Origin: JAVVHH01 sp050954595
GTDB taxonomy: Bacteria > Pseudomonadota > Alphaproteobacteria > Acetobacterales > Acetobacteraceae
Length of the DNA stretch: 64,000 nt
NCBI GenBank assembly: GCA_050954595.1
Contig: JBPBQE010000214.1
Location: 1-64,000 of the forward strand
Reading direction: 5' to 3'
The notes beneath the pieces were generated by a model that was given only the letters and a program-made list of their open reading frames with translations, was not told where the DNA came from and ran no database searches. Both the position numbers and the translations under genes were made by a program. The first letter of the stretch is position 1, and every line of letters starts with the position of its first letter. Of the stretch, positions 57,098-64,000 are shown in pieces.

Positions 57098-57904
57098 ATG
57101 CACTGGCGCCTTTTGCTTCTCATGCTGGCCGTGATCGGGGTTTTCAGCCCGGCTCATGCCGACGTTCCGCCGCCGGCACTGTGTCGGTCTGCCATTGCGG
57201 CAGCCGAACGCAGCTACGGCATTCCGGACCGCTTGATGCAGGCAATCGGGGTCGTCGAGAGTGGCCGCGCGGATGAGCGCGGGGGCGTGACTGCTTGGCC
57301 GTGGACCATCAACGTCGAGGGTGTCGGCTACGTCTTCGAGACCAAACAGGAGGCGATCGCAGCCGTGAACGAGCATCGTGCGCGGGGCGCACGGTCGATC
57401 GACGTCGGCTGCATGCAGGTCAACCTCATGCATCACGGCGATGCATTCGGCTCGCTCGAGCAAGCCTTCGATCCCAGCGCCAATTCGCGTTATGCGGCTC
57501 AGTTCCTGCAGAACCTGATGGCGCAGACGGGCTCCTGGCCTCGCGCAACGGCCGGCTACCATTCACTGACGCCTGATATCGGCGCCGATTACGGGCGAAA
57601 AGTGTTGGCCGTGTGGGCACGACCGGGCTTGGGCGAGCCGGTGCCGTTTATTTCGGTACGGCGCGGTGCCAACACGGCCAACCTCGTGCCGCCAGCCAAC
57701 GCCTTCACGTCGACGCCGAGCAGCCCGATCGCTCCCTCGCCGGGCGGACTGTCCATGCCGGGAAGCATGACAGCCCATGTCATCCAGAGTGCCCCCGGTG
57801 CGACAGCCGGTGCCGGGGGCGGGTCAGGCACCGGGCGCGGTCTGTCCGCCTATCGTCTTGCACCGACACGGCTTGCCACGACGCTCGGCTTTCGTCGCGG
57901 CTGA
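57098..57904 (+). CDS. Exported lytic transglycosylase (SLT domain)
   Basis: This 268-residue periplasmic protein has a signal peptide (RLLLLMLAVIGVFSPAHA). An SLT-like domain covers about residues 28-180, with catalytic Glu54 in AIGVVESGR followed by WPWTINVEG, SIDVGCMQVNLMHHGDAFGS and ANSRYAAQFLQNLM. The C-terminal ~80 residues are low-complexity Pro/Gly/Ser/Thr, suggesting a flexible tether. Such enzymes cleave peptidoglycan during envelope assembly, or serve secretion or conjugation machines. No such machine is adjacent. Confidence 0.87.
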   Translation: MHWRLLLLMLAVIGVFSPAHADVPPPALCRSAIAAAERSYGIPDRLMQAIGVVESGRADERGGVTAWPWTINVEGVGYVFETKQEAIAAVNEHRARGARSIDVGCMQVNLMHHGDAFGSLEQAFDPSANSRYAAQFLQNLMAQTGSWPRATAGYHSLTPDIGADYGRKVLAVWARPGLGEPVPFISVRRGANTANLVPPANAFTSTPSSPIAPSPGGLSMPGSMTAHVIQSAPGATAGAGGGSGTGRGLSAYRLAPTRLATTLGFRRG

Positions 57905-57954
57905 GGTCGTTTCCGAACCAAACAGCCACGACGAAGACGTTCTAGCTCACTCGG

Positions 57955-57970
57955 CTGAGCACAGGCTCAG
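57955..57970. terminator. Short hairpin in the convergent gap
   Basis: CTGAGC-ACAG-GCTCAG (a perfect 6-bp stem) covers the stop of the acyl-CoA dehydrogenase gene and lies 50 bp after the transglycosylase stop. It is overlapped by a second possible stem (GCTCA...TGAGC at 57945-57960). There is no T-run. It is a possible weak bidirectional terminator. Confidence 0.3.
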
Positions 57971-59133
57971 TAGCTTCGTGGCAGTCCGAGAACGTGTTCG
58001 GCGACAAACGAGAGAACCAGATTGGTGCTGATCGGCGCGACTTGATAAAGCCGCGTTTCCCGGTATTTGCGCTCAACGTCGTATTCCTCGGCAAAGCCAA
58101 ACCCGCCATGGGTCTGCACGCAGGCTTCAGCGGCCGCCCAACTGGCATCTGCCGCCAGCAGCTTGGCCATATTCGCTTGCTCGCCGCACGGTAGCCCGGC
58201 GGCGAAACGCTCACACCCATCGTGAACCATCAACTCCGCTGCCCGCATCTGGGCGTAGGCACGCGCAATCGGAAATTGAATGCCCTGGTTCTGCCCGATC
58301 GGGCGACCGAACACCAAGCGATCCCGTGCATAGGCGACAGACTTGTTGGTGAACCACTTAGCATCGCCGATGCATTCGGCGGCGATCAGCAAACGCTCGG
58401 CGTTCATGCCATCGAGAATGTAGCGGAACCCCTTCCCTTCTTCCCCAACTAGGCTGTCGGCCGGAATACGCATCTGGTCGAAGAAGACTTCACAGGAATT
58501 ATGATTCATCATCGTACGGATTGGCCGGATTGTCAGGCCGTTATCGCGCACAAGTCGCATATCGAAGATGAAGACGGACAAACCGTCCGTGCGCTTCTTG
58601 ACCTGATCCTGAGGTGTCGTTCGCGCCAGCACCATCATGAGATCGGAATACTCGGCACGGCTCGTCCAAATCTTCTGTCCGTCAATGATATAACTATCGC
58701 CGTCCAACCGAGCCGTCGTACGCAGGCTGCTGGTGTCGGTACCGCTGGTCGGCTCCGTGACGCCGAACGCCTGTAAGCGCAGCGCTCCACTGGCGATCTG
58801 CGGTAAGTACGCTTCCTTTTGTGCAATGGACCCATGTCGAAGCACGGTTCCCATCATGTACATCTGCGCATGGCATGCAGCGCCGTTGCAGCCTTCGGCA
58901 TGGATCGTTTCGAGAATCTCGGCTGCCTCGGCCAGTCCCAGGCCGGCCCCGCCATACTGCTCCGGGATCAGCGCCCCCAGATAGCCAGCCTCGGTCAGCG
59001 CAGCGACGAACTCGGTCGGGTAAGCTCGCTTAGTGTCGAGTTCGCGCCAGTACGCACCGGGAAACCGAGCGCACAACTTGGCGACCTCATCGCGGATGGC
59101 GCTATCGCTCCGCGGTTTAACAGCATTATCCAT
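57967..59133 (-). CDS. Acyl-CoA dehydrogenase
   Basis: This flavoprotein (388 aa from ATG 59133, with GGGAG six bases upstream; an ATG two codons earlier is too close to that site) would oxidise an acyl-CoA at the alpha-beta bond. FAD/substrate signatures are AFGVTEPTSGTD near 122-133 and YIIDGQKIWTSRAEYSDLMM. The usual MCAD-type catalytic Glu position near the C-terminus reads YQVAPIS, without a Glu. A Glu at the IVD/LCAD-type position is present (Glu246 in GMNAERLLIAAE). The arginine-rich YRETRLY and VQTHGGFGFAEEYDVERKY are conserved. The chain is probably branched or otherwise unusual; the specificity is unknown. It stands alone. Confidence 0.92.
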   Translation of the reverse strand: MDNAVKPRSDSAIRDEVAKLCARFPGAYWRELDTKRAYPTEFVAALTEAGYLGALIPEQYGGAGLGLAEAAEILETIHAEGCNGAACHAQMYMMGTVLRHGSIAQKEAYLPQIASGALRLQAFGVTEPTSGTDTSSLRTTARLDGDSYIIDGQKIWTSRAEYSDLMMVLARTTPQDQVKKRTDGLSVFIFDMRLVRDNGLTIRPIRTMMNHNSCEVFFDQMRIPADSLVGEEGKGFRYILDGMNAERLLIAAECIGDAKWFTNKSVAYARDRLVFGRPIGQNQGIQFPIARAYAQMRAAELMVHDGCERFAAGLPCGEQANMAKLLAADASWAAAEACVQTHGGFGFAEEYDVERKYRETRLYQVAPISTNLVLSFVAEHVLGLPRSY

Positions 59134-59241
59134 GACCATCTCCCTGTCTCAACCAAAGCACAGGCGATCCGGCTCGGCCATCCACATCACCGTGGGCCAA
59201 GGCAGCTTACTTCCGTGCCTCAAGAAGTCCCTTGTTAAGGG

Positions 59242-59595
59242 CTAGTCGGCGAGCGCTTCGCGGATGGCGTGATCGAGTTCAACCGTTCTGAACGGCTTGC
59301 GGATCAATCGGCACGACGTCGCCTGCGGCGTGAAATAGCCCGAGATCATGACGACCTTGAGGCTGCGGTAGCGAGCGCTCGCCAAGTCACACAGTTCGAA
59401 ACCCGACATTCCAGGCATGCGGATATCGGTGACCATTACCTCGAGATCCGGAAACTCGGCGAGTTTCTCCAAAGCCTCGAATCCGTTGGTCGCCTGTAAG
59501 ACGCGGTAGCCAAGCTCCTCCAGCATGTCGGCTGACGTTTCGCGAACGTCATCATTGTCGTCGACGAGCAGAACATGATGGGGGTGGTCGGACAC
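59242..59595 (-). CDS. Receiver-only response regulator
   Basis: This 117-residue single-domain CheY-like receiver has the acidic pair in LLVDDNDD, phospho-acceptor Asp in VTDIRMPGMSGFEL near residue 57, the switch Ser in VVMISGYFTP, and Lys in RLIRKPFRTVEL. There is no output domain, so it acts by phosphotransfer or by protein contact. The C-terminal part is closest to receivers found on hybrid kinases. No kinase is adjacent. It is divergent from the repeat-protein gene across a 225 bp gap. Confidence 0.9.
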   Translation of the reverse strand: MSDHPHHVLLVDDNDDVRETSADMLEELGYRVLQATNGFEALEKLAEFPDLEVMVTDIRMPGMSGFELCDLASARYRSLKVVMISGYFTPQATSCRLIRKPFRTVELDHAIREALAD

Positions 59596-59764
59596 ACACT
59601 CTCCTCGGACGCATGGCAGCGAGCGACCGTAGCAAGTCTGACGTCTACCTGACGCAATCGGTCGGATGCACCCGCATAACGAAATCCAATCGTCAAAATC
59701 TCGTGGGCTCGGAATCTCAGCCAGCGTTCGCCAAGAAGATACAACCAGAACGCGAAATTATTTG

Positions 59765-59790
59765 ACGATATAATATCGTTGATATAACGT
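59765..59790 (+). promoter_or_regulatory. AT-rich palindromes in the promoter region of the repeat-protein gene
   Basis: Upstream of the ATG at 59821 lies ACGATAT-A-ATATCGT (59765-59779), a perfect 15-bp palindrome containing TATAAT. It is immediately followed and overlapped by CGTT-GATAT-AACG (59777-59789). A TTGACG at 59762 precedes them. The stretch is much more AT-rich than its surroundings. It could be a promoter whose -10 lies in an operator, or a two-site operator shared with the divergent receiver gene. Confidence 0.5.
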
Positions 59791-59820
59791 TTGGTTGCGC
59801 CAGCCTGGCGGGGTCAATCA

Positions 59821-61425
59821 ATGCCATCTCAACTTATCACCGACGCCGCCACAGTTCGCACGGCGCTTTTGGGCATAACAACACCGATCAGCGACGTCAC
59901 CATTCCTGATCAGGGAAACGGAGCCGTGATCGCCGTCGTCAGCACGCGCCTAGGTGCGGTATCGGCTGATACGGCGCCAGGCGCCGTCGTTAGGGGCAGC
60001 GGCTCGCATTTCCTGTCGATCAGCGGCACCTCGGCCCAAGTCGCAGCCAAGCTTGCGACCCTCGCCTACATCAGCGAGACACCCGGCCCCGATCAATTGT
60101 CCATCGTCCTGCTCGCCCCCGGTGTCGCCGCACTGCCAATCGTGCAGACATCGCTCGCCGTTCTTCCGCTAACTGGCCTACCCCCGGTCGCGAGCAATCA
60201 GGTTTATTTTGATATCGGTACTTTGACGCTAGAATCGCGCCTGCTGAATGGCCCCGATTTGGTGATTAGGGAGCCCGCTGGCAGCCTGAACGCGGCAACG
60301 ATCATCTTGGCCAACAGTACGGTCGGGGCAGCAAGCCATCTGACGATCCGCAATGGCGGTGCTGCCGCAGGCGTAATGCCACGGCTTGCGATAGCCGGCC
60401 GGGTCGAACTCGCGGGGTCAACCAGCTTGGTCGGCAACGGCACAGCGGTTTCGCTAGCCCTCGGTGCTACGTTGATCAACGAAGGATCGATGGCCATCGA
60501 CGCTCATGCGACCCGCTTTACCGGCGGTGGCACCCTCGTCAACGACGGACTAATCCGTATTACAGGGGACGACGTCGCTGGTGCTCCCATCCAGATCGCT
60601 ACGGCACTCGCTGGCTCCGGCACTGTCGCGCTGAACGCTGGCGCGTCGCTCATACTCGGCGCCAGCGTCGGCGCTGGCGAGACCATCTATTTCGACAGCG
60701 GAGCCAACACGCTCCATCTCGCCCATGCCAATCTTTTCGCGGGCGCGATCACCGGGCTCTCGCTCGGCAATACGATCGTGCTCGATGGTGTCACCGCCTC
60801 CGACGCACTTTATACGCGCGGGGCTGATGCCGGCGACGACGTCCTGACACTGCGCAACGGGGCACTCACTGTCGCAAAACTCCACATCAACGCACCGGAA
60901 GCCGGAACTGCATTCCATCTCAGCACCGATGCCGCCGGCAACGCCACGATCTCGCTGACGCCCGTCAATCCCGGCACCGTGGATGTATTCCGCTTCTTCG
61001 ACATCGCGCACGGCACTCAGTTACTCACACAGGATGCCGTCGAGCGTGACACCATCCTAACCACCCGGCCGGACCTACAGTACGAAGGCGTCGGGCTTCA
61101 CGCGGTCAACCCGGCGCATGCCTCGCCAAGCGCCGTCGACGTGTATCGCTTCTTCGACACCAACAACGGCACGCATTTCATGACATCGAGCGTGTCGGAG
61201 CGGGATAGCGTGCTGGCCAGCCGCCCAGACCTGATGTTCGAACCGAGCAGCACCATGCTCGAGCACGCGACCGCCCAAACCGGCGACTCCGCCGTTTACC
61301 GCTTCTTCAACAGCACCAACGGCGCTCACTTCTTTACGGCCGACGCGGGTGAACGAGCTTCGATCCTGTCGACGCGGCCGGATATGAACTTTGAGGGAAT
61401 CGCGTTCTACGCGCCTGCGACGTAG
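59821..61425 (+). CDS. Putative surface/secreted protein with C-terminal DUF5648-like repeats
   Basis: The start is taken at ATG 59821, giving 534 aa; the frame is open ten codons further upstream without a better start. No signal peptide is visible. Residues 1-125 contain a segment like those at the start of large Acetobacteraceae surface proteins (ITTPISDVTIPDQGNGAVIA, GSGSHFLSISGTSAQVAAKL). Residues ~130-385 are Gly/Ala/Thr/Asn-rich beta-type sequence with motif-like GNGTAVSLALGATLINEG, as in beta-helix adhesins. Residues 387-534 hold three DUF5648-like repeats with the core YRFF(D/N)...(T/A)HF(M/F)T. Secretion by a type I or similar leaderless route is possible. The function is unknown. 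Confidence 0.7.
   Translation: MPSQLITDAATVRTALLGITTPISDVTIPDQGNGAVIAVVSTRLGAVSADTAPGAVVRGSGSHFLSISGTSAQVAAKLATLAYISETPGPDQLSIVLLAPGVAALPIVQTSLAVLPLTGLPPVASNQVYFDIGTLTLESRLLNGPDLVIREPAGSLNAATIILANSTVGAASHLTIRNGGAAAGVMPRLAIAGRVELAGSTSLVGNGTAVSLALGATLINEGSMAIDAHATRFTGGGTLVNDGLIRITGDDVAGAPIQIATALAGSGTVALNAGASLILGASVGAGETIYFDSGANTLHLAHANLFAGAITGLSLGNTIVLDGVTASDALYTRGADAGDDVLTLRNGALTVAKLHINAPEAGTAFHLSTDAAGNATISLTPVNPGTVDVFRFFDIAHGTQLLTQDAVERDTILTTRPDLQYEGVGLHAVNPAHASPSAVDVYRFFDTNNGTHFMTSSVSERDSVLASRPDLMFEPSSTMLEHATAQTGDSAVYRFFNSTNGAHFFTADAGERASILSTRPDMNFEGIAFYAPAT
60979..61422 (+). repeat. Three tandem DUF5648-like coding repeats
   Basis: The three units start at 60979, 61135 and 61291, a spacing of exactly 156 bp (52 codons). 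Each encodes V(F/Y)RFF(D/N), then NGTHF-like, then ER(D/A)(T/S)(I/V)L(T/A/S)(T/S)RPD and F/YE. The nucleotide sequence is also partly conserved (cgcttcttcgac, cgcttcttcgac, cgcttcttcaac), suggesting internal duplication. Confidence 0.85.
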
Positions 61426-61444
61426 GCCACAGGGAAAGCAGTCC

Positions 61445-61537
61445 TGGCGGAGGGGATGAGATTCGAACTCACGATACGGCTTGACGCCGTATGGCGGTTT
61501 AGCAAACCGCTGCCTTCAGCCACTCGGCCACCCCTCC
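61445..61537 (-). tRNA. tRNA-Ser (anticodon GCT)
   Basis: The minus strand reads GGAGGGGTGGCCGAGTGGCT at the 5' side. The anticodon arm GCGGT-TTGCTAA-ACCGC carries GCT. A long variable arm (ATACGGCGTCAAGCCGTAT) is typical of class II tRNAs. The T-arm is GAGTTCGAATCTC and the acceptor end CCCCTCC-G-CCA has CCA encoded. All stems are intact, and the length is 93 nt. Confidence 0.97.
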
Positions 61538-61586
61538 GCCGGGATTGCAACAGCACAGCGTTTGCCATGTCCTTCTACGTGTCTGC

Positions 61587-62207
61587 CTAGCCGAGCGCAA
61601 CCTCGAAGCCGCGTTTCGTGCCCGGACGCATCATCATGGCATCGTACCAACGTTTCACGTTGGGGAAGTCGGCCAGGTCGATCTGGTGCCGCTGATGACG
61701 CCAGGCCCAGCCGACGCAGGCGAAATCGGCGATCGAGACATCGCCGGCGACAAATTCGACGATTGCCAACCGCCGGTCGAGCACGCCGTAGAGGCGCCGG
61801 GTCTCCTTCTGGAATCGCTGCAGCCCATAGGTCCGATCGGCCTCATTGACGGTCAGGAAATGATGGACCTGCCCGAGCATCGGCCCGAAGCCGCCCATCT
61901 GCCACATCAGCCACTCCGTTACCGCGACCCGGCCCCGTGGGTCGGTTGGCATGAACTGGCCGGTCTTCTCGGCGAGATAGAGCAGGATGGCGCCGGACTC
62001 GAACACGGAAATCGGGGTTCCGCCGGGTCCCTCTGCGTCGACGATCGCGGGGATGCGGTTGTTTGGGCTGATTTCGAGGAAAGCCGGTTCGAATTGCTGA
62101 TCCTTGGAGATGTCGACCGACTTGACCTTATAGGCCAGCCCCATTTCCTCGAGCGCGACGCTGATCTTGCGGCCGTTCGGCGTGTTCCACGTATGAAGCG
62201 TGATCAT
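61587..62207 (-). CDS. Glutathione S-transferase family protein (YfcG/Ure2-like)
   Basis: The product is 206 aa from ATG 62207 with GGAGAA upstream; a long in-frame extension toward 62666 is only an open shadow of the overlapping gene. The N-terminal thioredoxin-like half has TWNTPNGRKISVALEEMGL, SPNNRIPAIVD and the GSH-binding ESGAILLYLAEKTG. The C-terminal helical domain has LMWQMGGFGPMLGQVHHFL and SIADFACVGWAWRH. The NTPNGRK start and WQM segment resemble the nu-class (YfcG/YghU) enzymes with disulfide reductase activity. It is translated together with the DoxX-like gene (ATGA overlap). Confidence 0.9.
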   Translation of the reverse strand: MITLHTWNTPNGRKISVALEEMGLAYKVKSVDISKDQQFEPAFLEISPNNRIPAIVDAEGPGGTPISVFESGAILLYLAEKTGQFMPTDPRGRVAVTEWLMWQMGGFGPMLGQVHHFLTVNEADRTYGLQRFQKETRRLYGVLDRRLAIVEFVAGDVSIADFACVGWAWRHQRHQIDLADFPNVKRWYDAMMMRPGTKRGFEVALG

Positions 62208-62854
62208 CGAGCTATTCTCCCGGGTGAATGAGATGGGCGATCGATGCTGCGCTGCCACAGCGGCGCGAGCAATGCGTCGAGCCCGAGGCTGTAGCGGCCT
62301 CCGACCACGGCGGACATGGCCTGTGCGGCAGCCAGGAAAATGTATTCCCAGGGCCACTCGTTCGGATGACGGTAAAGCCCGATCCAGAGCCCGATCGCGT
62401 AGATCGCCCCGAGCGACGCCATCGGGCGCACGAACAGCCCGAGCAGCAAACTGATCGCCAACCCCATCTCGGCCGCGAATACCAGCGGATCGACGATCAC
62501 CAGGTTCGGCAGCACCATCGCGTCGACGAACCAACCGAACCAGGGCCAGGCCGCGTTGTCGACCATCTGCTCGGCCCAATACTGCAGGCCGGGCGCGACC
62601 GGAAACGGCAGCTTCCACAGCGCGCCCTGGAACCACACGATCCCGATCATCGCCCGGATCAGCCAAGCCCAGAACGGTCCCGATGCCGGCTCGCCGCCCT
62701 GTCGCCGCCAGGCCGCCAAAGCAATGATGCCGCTCGCGACGACGAGAAACGCAAACAAGCCGACAAACAGCCAGCGCAGATCGCCCAGGGCCACCTGATC
62801 CGGCTGCGCGCCCACGAGGAAATCCCAGGCATCGCTGAACGGATCAGTCTTCAT
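62204..62854 (-). CDS. DoxX/DoxD-like membrane protein
   Basis: This 216-residue membrane protein has an N-terminal helix (WLFVGLFAFLVVASGIIALA) and about four more hydrophobic segments. AWLIRAMIGIVWFQGALWKL, NLVIVDPLVFAAEMGLAISL and ALLAPLWQRS match the DoxX/TQO small-subunit DoxD fold. The role of such proteins in thiosulfate oxidation or redox membrane complexes is family knowledge and is not shown here. Its stop overlaps the GST start, hinting at a shared thiol/redox function. Confidence 0.75.
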   Translation of the reverse strand: MKTDPFSDAWDFLVGAQPDQVALGDLRWLFVGLFAFLVVASGIIALAAWRRQGGEPASGPFWAWLIRAMIGIVWFQGALWKLPFPVAPGLQYWAEQMVDNAAWPWFGWFVDAMVLPNLVIVDPLVFAAEMGLAISLLLGLFVRPMASLGAIYAIGLWIGLYRHPNEWPWEYIFLAAAQAMSAVVGGRYSLGLDALLAPLWQRSIDRPSHSPGRIAR

Positions 62855-62905
62855 GCCGTCGTCATCCCTGGACCATGCCTTCTCGTGACGCCGGCACGAG
62901 CAGCA

Positions 62906-64000
62906 TTATCCCAGCTTGGATTTCAGCACGTCGTTGACGAGCGCCGGGTTACCCTTGCCGGCCATGGCCTTCATGACTTGGCCTACGAAGAAGCCGAACA
63001 GCTTCTCCTTGCCGCCCTTATACTCGGCGAGCTTGTCCGGGTTGGCGTCGAGCACCTTTTGCACCGCCTCGTCGATGGCACCGGTATCGGTCACCTGGCG
63101 CAGACCCTTGGCCTCCACGATCGCCGCCGGGCTCTCGCCGGTTTCGACCATGGCCTCGAATACCTCCTTGGCGATACGGCCGTTGATGGTCTTGTCGGTC
63201 AGTAGGTCGACCAACTCGCCCAGTGCCGCGGCCGAGACCGGGCTGGTTTGGATCGTGGTGCCGGTCCGGTTCAAGGCGGCGAAGAAGTCGCCCGTCATCC
63301 AGTTTGCCGCCAGCCTGGCATCGCGCCCCTTGGCGACGGTCTCATAGAAGGCTGCCGTCTCCTTCTCGGCTACCAGCACGCCGGCATCGTAGACCGGCAA
63401 GCCATACTCGCTCACGAACCGCGCCCGCTTGGCGTCTGGCAGCTCGGGCAACTCGCGCTTGAGATCCTCAACCCAGTTCTCGTCCAGCACCAGTGGCAAC
63501 AAATCCGGGTCCGGGAAGTAGCGATAGTCGTGCGCATCCTCCTTAGACCGCATCGACCGGGTCTCGCCGCGTGACGGGTCGAACAGCCGCGTCTCTTGCT
63601 CGACAGTACCGCCGCCTTCCCAGACGCCTACCTGACGCGTCGCTTCCGCCTCGATCGCCTGCATTACGAAGCGGATCGAGTTGACGTTCTTGATCTCGCA
63701 GCGGGTGCGGAACGGCTCGCCGTGCTTGCGGACCGAGACGTTGACGTCGGCGCGCATGGAGCCCTCCTCCATGTTGCCGTCGCAGGTGCCGAGATAGCGC
63801 AGGATGGTGCGCATCTTGCGCAGATAGGCGCCGGCTTCTTCCGGGCTGCGCATGTCGGGCTCGCTGACAATCTCCATCAGCGCGACACCGGAGCGGTTGA
63901 GGTCGATGTAGCTCTTGGTCGCGTGCTGATCATGCAGCGACTTGCCGGCATCCTGCTCGAGGTGCAGCCGGGTCACGCCGATGCGCTTGGACGAGCCGTC
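62906..64000 (-). CDS. gatB: Aspartyl/glutamyl-tRNA amidotransferase subunit B, 3' part (cut by window edge)
   Basis: The last 364 codons of gatB lie in the window and the frame is open to base 64000. GatB, with GatA and GatC, converts Glu-tRNA-Gln and Asp-tRNA-Asn to the amides. Visible signatures are IGVTRLHLEQDAGKS at the cut end, DLNRSGVALMEIVSEPDMRS, GNMEEGSMRADVNVSVRKHG, CEIKNVNSIRFV and DYRYFPDPDLLPL. The C-terminal helical tail/YqeY-like domain runs to NPALVNDVLKSKLG. The N-terminal part is outside the window. Confidence 0.96.
   Translation of the reverse strand, partial: DGSSKRIGVTRLHLEQDAGKSLHDQHATKSYIDLNRSGVALMEIVSEPDMRSPEEAGAYLRKMRTILRYLGTCDGNMEEGSMRADVNVSVRKHGEPFRTRCEIKNVNSIRFVMQAIEAEATRQVGVWEGGGTVEQETRLFDPSRGETRSMRSKEDAHDYRYFPDPDLLPLVLDENWVEDLKRELPELPDAKRARFVSEYGLPVYDAGVLVAEKETAAFYETVAKGRDARLAANWMTGDFFAALNRTGTTIQTSPVSAAALGELVDLLTDKTINGRIAKEVFEAMVETGESPAAIVEAKGLRQVTDTGAIDEAVQKVLDANPDKLAEYKGGKEKLFGFFVGQVMKAMAGKGNPALVNDVLKSKLG

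Noticed and set aside
62208..62666. N-terminal extension of the GST frame into the DoxX-like gene
   Set aside because: The GST fold begins at ATG 62207 with a good ribosome site; the upstream part is a shadow.

Overview
The window is a dense, GC-rich bacterial chromosome segment with 51 protein genes (two cut by the window edges) and two tRNA genes. There is no rRNA, CRISPR array, insertion sequence or prophage. Three things point to an alphaproteobacterium, probably of the Acetobacteraceae or a relative: the PhyR-NepR-EcfG general stress response, the pyrB / degenerate pyrC / plsY / dprA / topA / rnr / S41 protease / rpmG gene order, and the many 4-base start/stop overlaps. The family-level assignment is an inference.

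Layout. 1-322: 5' end of comEC (minus). 390-12712: plus-strand housekeeping run (gltX, pyrB, pyrC-like, plsY, dprA, topA, rnr, S41 protease, rpmG, DUF3253), leading into an SbmA/BacA-like ABC exporter to 14502. 14463-22356: minus-strand run, read from nepR through a histidine kinase, an M20 amidohydrolase, cydD, cydC and an OmpA-like lipoprotein to recQ. 22465-24477: general stress control, with two EcfG-type sigma genes (minus) and phyR (plus), starting 14 bp apart. 24554-41043: a seven-gene trehalose/alpha-glucan operon (glgE, treS-maltokinase, glgB, treZ, malQ, treY, otsA). 41046-46432: minus-strand dipeptide-type ABC transporter (binding protein and two permeases, no ATPase) with two dehydrogenases. 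46617-49221: TSUP permease and a TPR-glycosyltransferase-like protein. 49204-51765: SsuABC/TauABC-type importer. 51865-57904: ABC-F ATPase, malate synthase G, tRNA-Val, N-formylglutamate amidohydrolase, lytic transglycosylase. 57967-61425: acyl-CoA dehydrogenase, receiver-only response regulator, and a repeat protein with three DUF5648-like units. 61445-64000: tRNA-Ser, GST, DoxX-like protein, 3' part of gatB.

How the genes work together. Phosphorylated PhyR is known to sequester NepR and release EcfG-type sigma factors. Here that module sits directly upstream of, and co-oriented through phyR with, a near-complete trehalose-glucan cycle. TreS-maltokinase plus GlgE and GlgB turn trehalose into branched alpha-glucan. 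TreY and TreZ turn glucan back into trehalose. MalQ reshuffles malto-oligosaccharides, and OtsA makes trehalose-6-phosphate from UDP-glucose and glucose-6-phosphate. Control of the sugar operon by the stress module is inferred from position only.

No clearly novel system was found. The points most worth following up are the stress/trehalose supercluster, the roughly 360-residue N-terminal extension of GlgE, the terminator between the sigma gene and nepR, the metal-site-deficient PyrC, and the DUF5648-repeat protein with its palindromic AT-rich promoter region.
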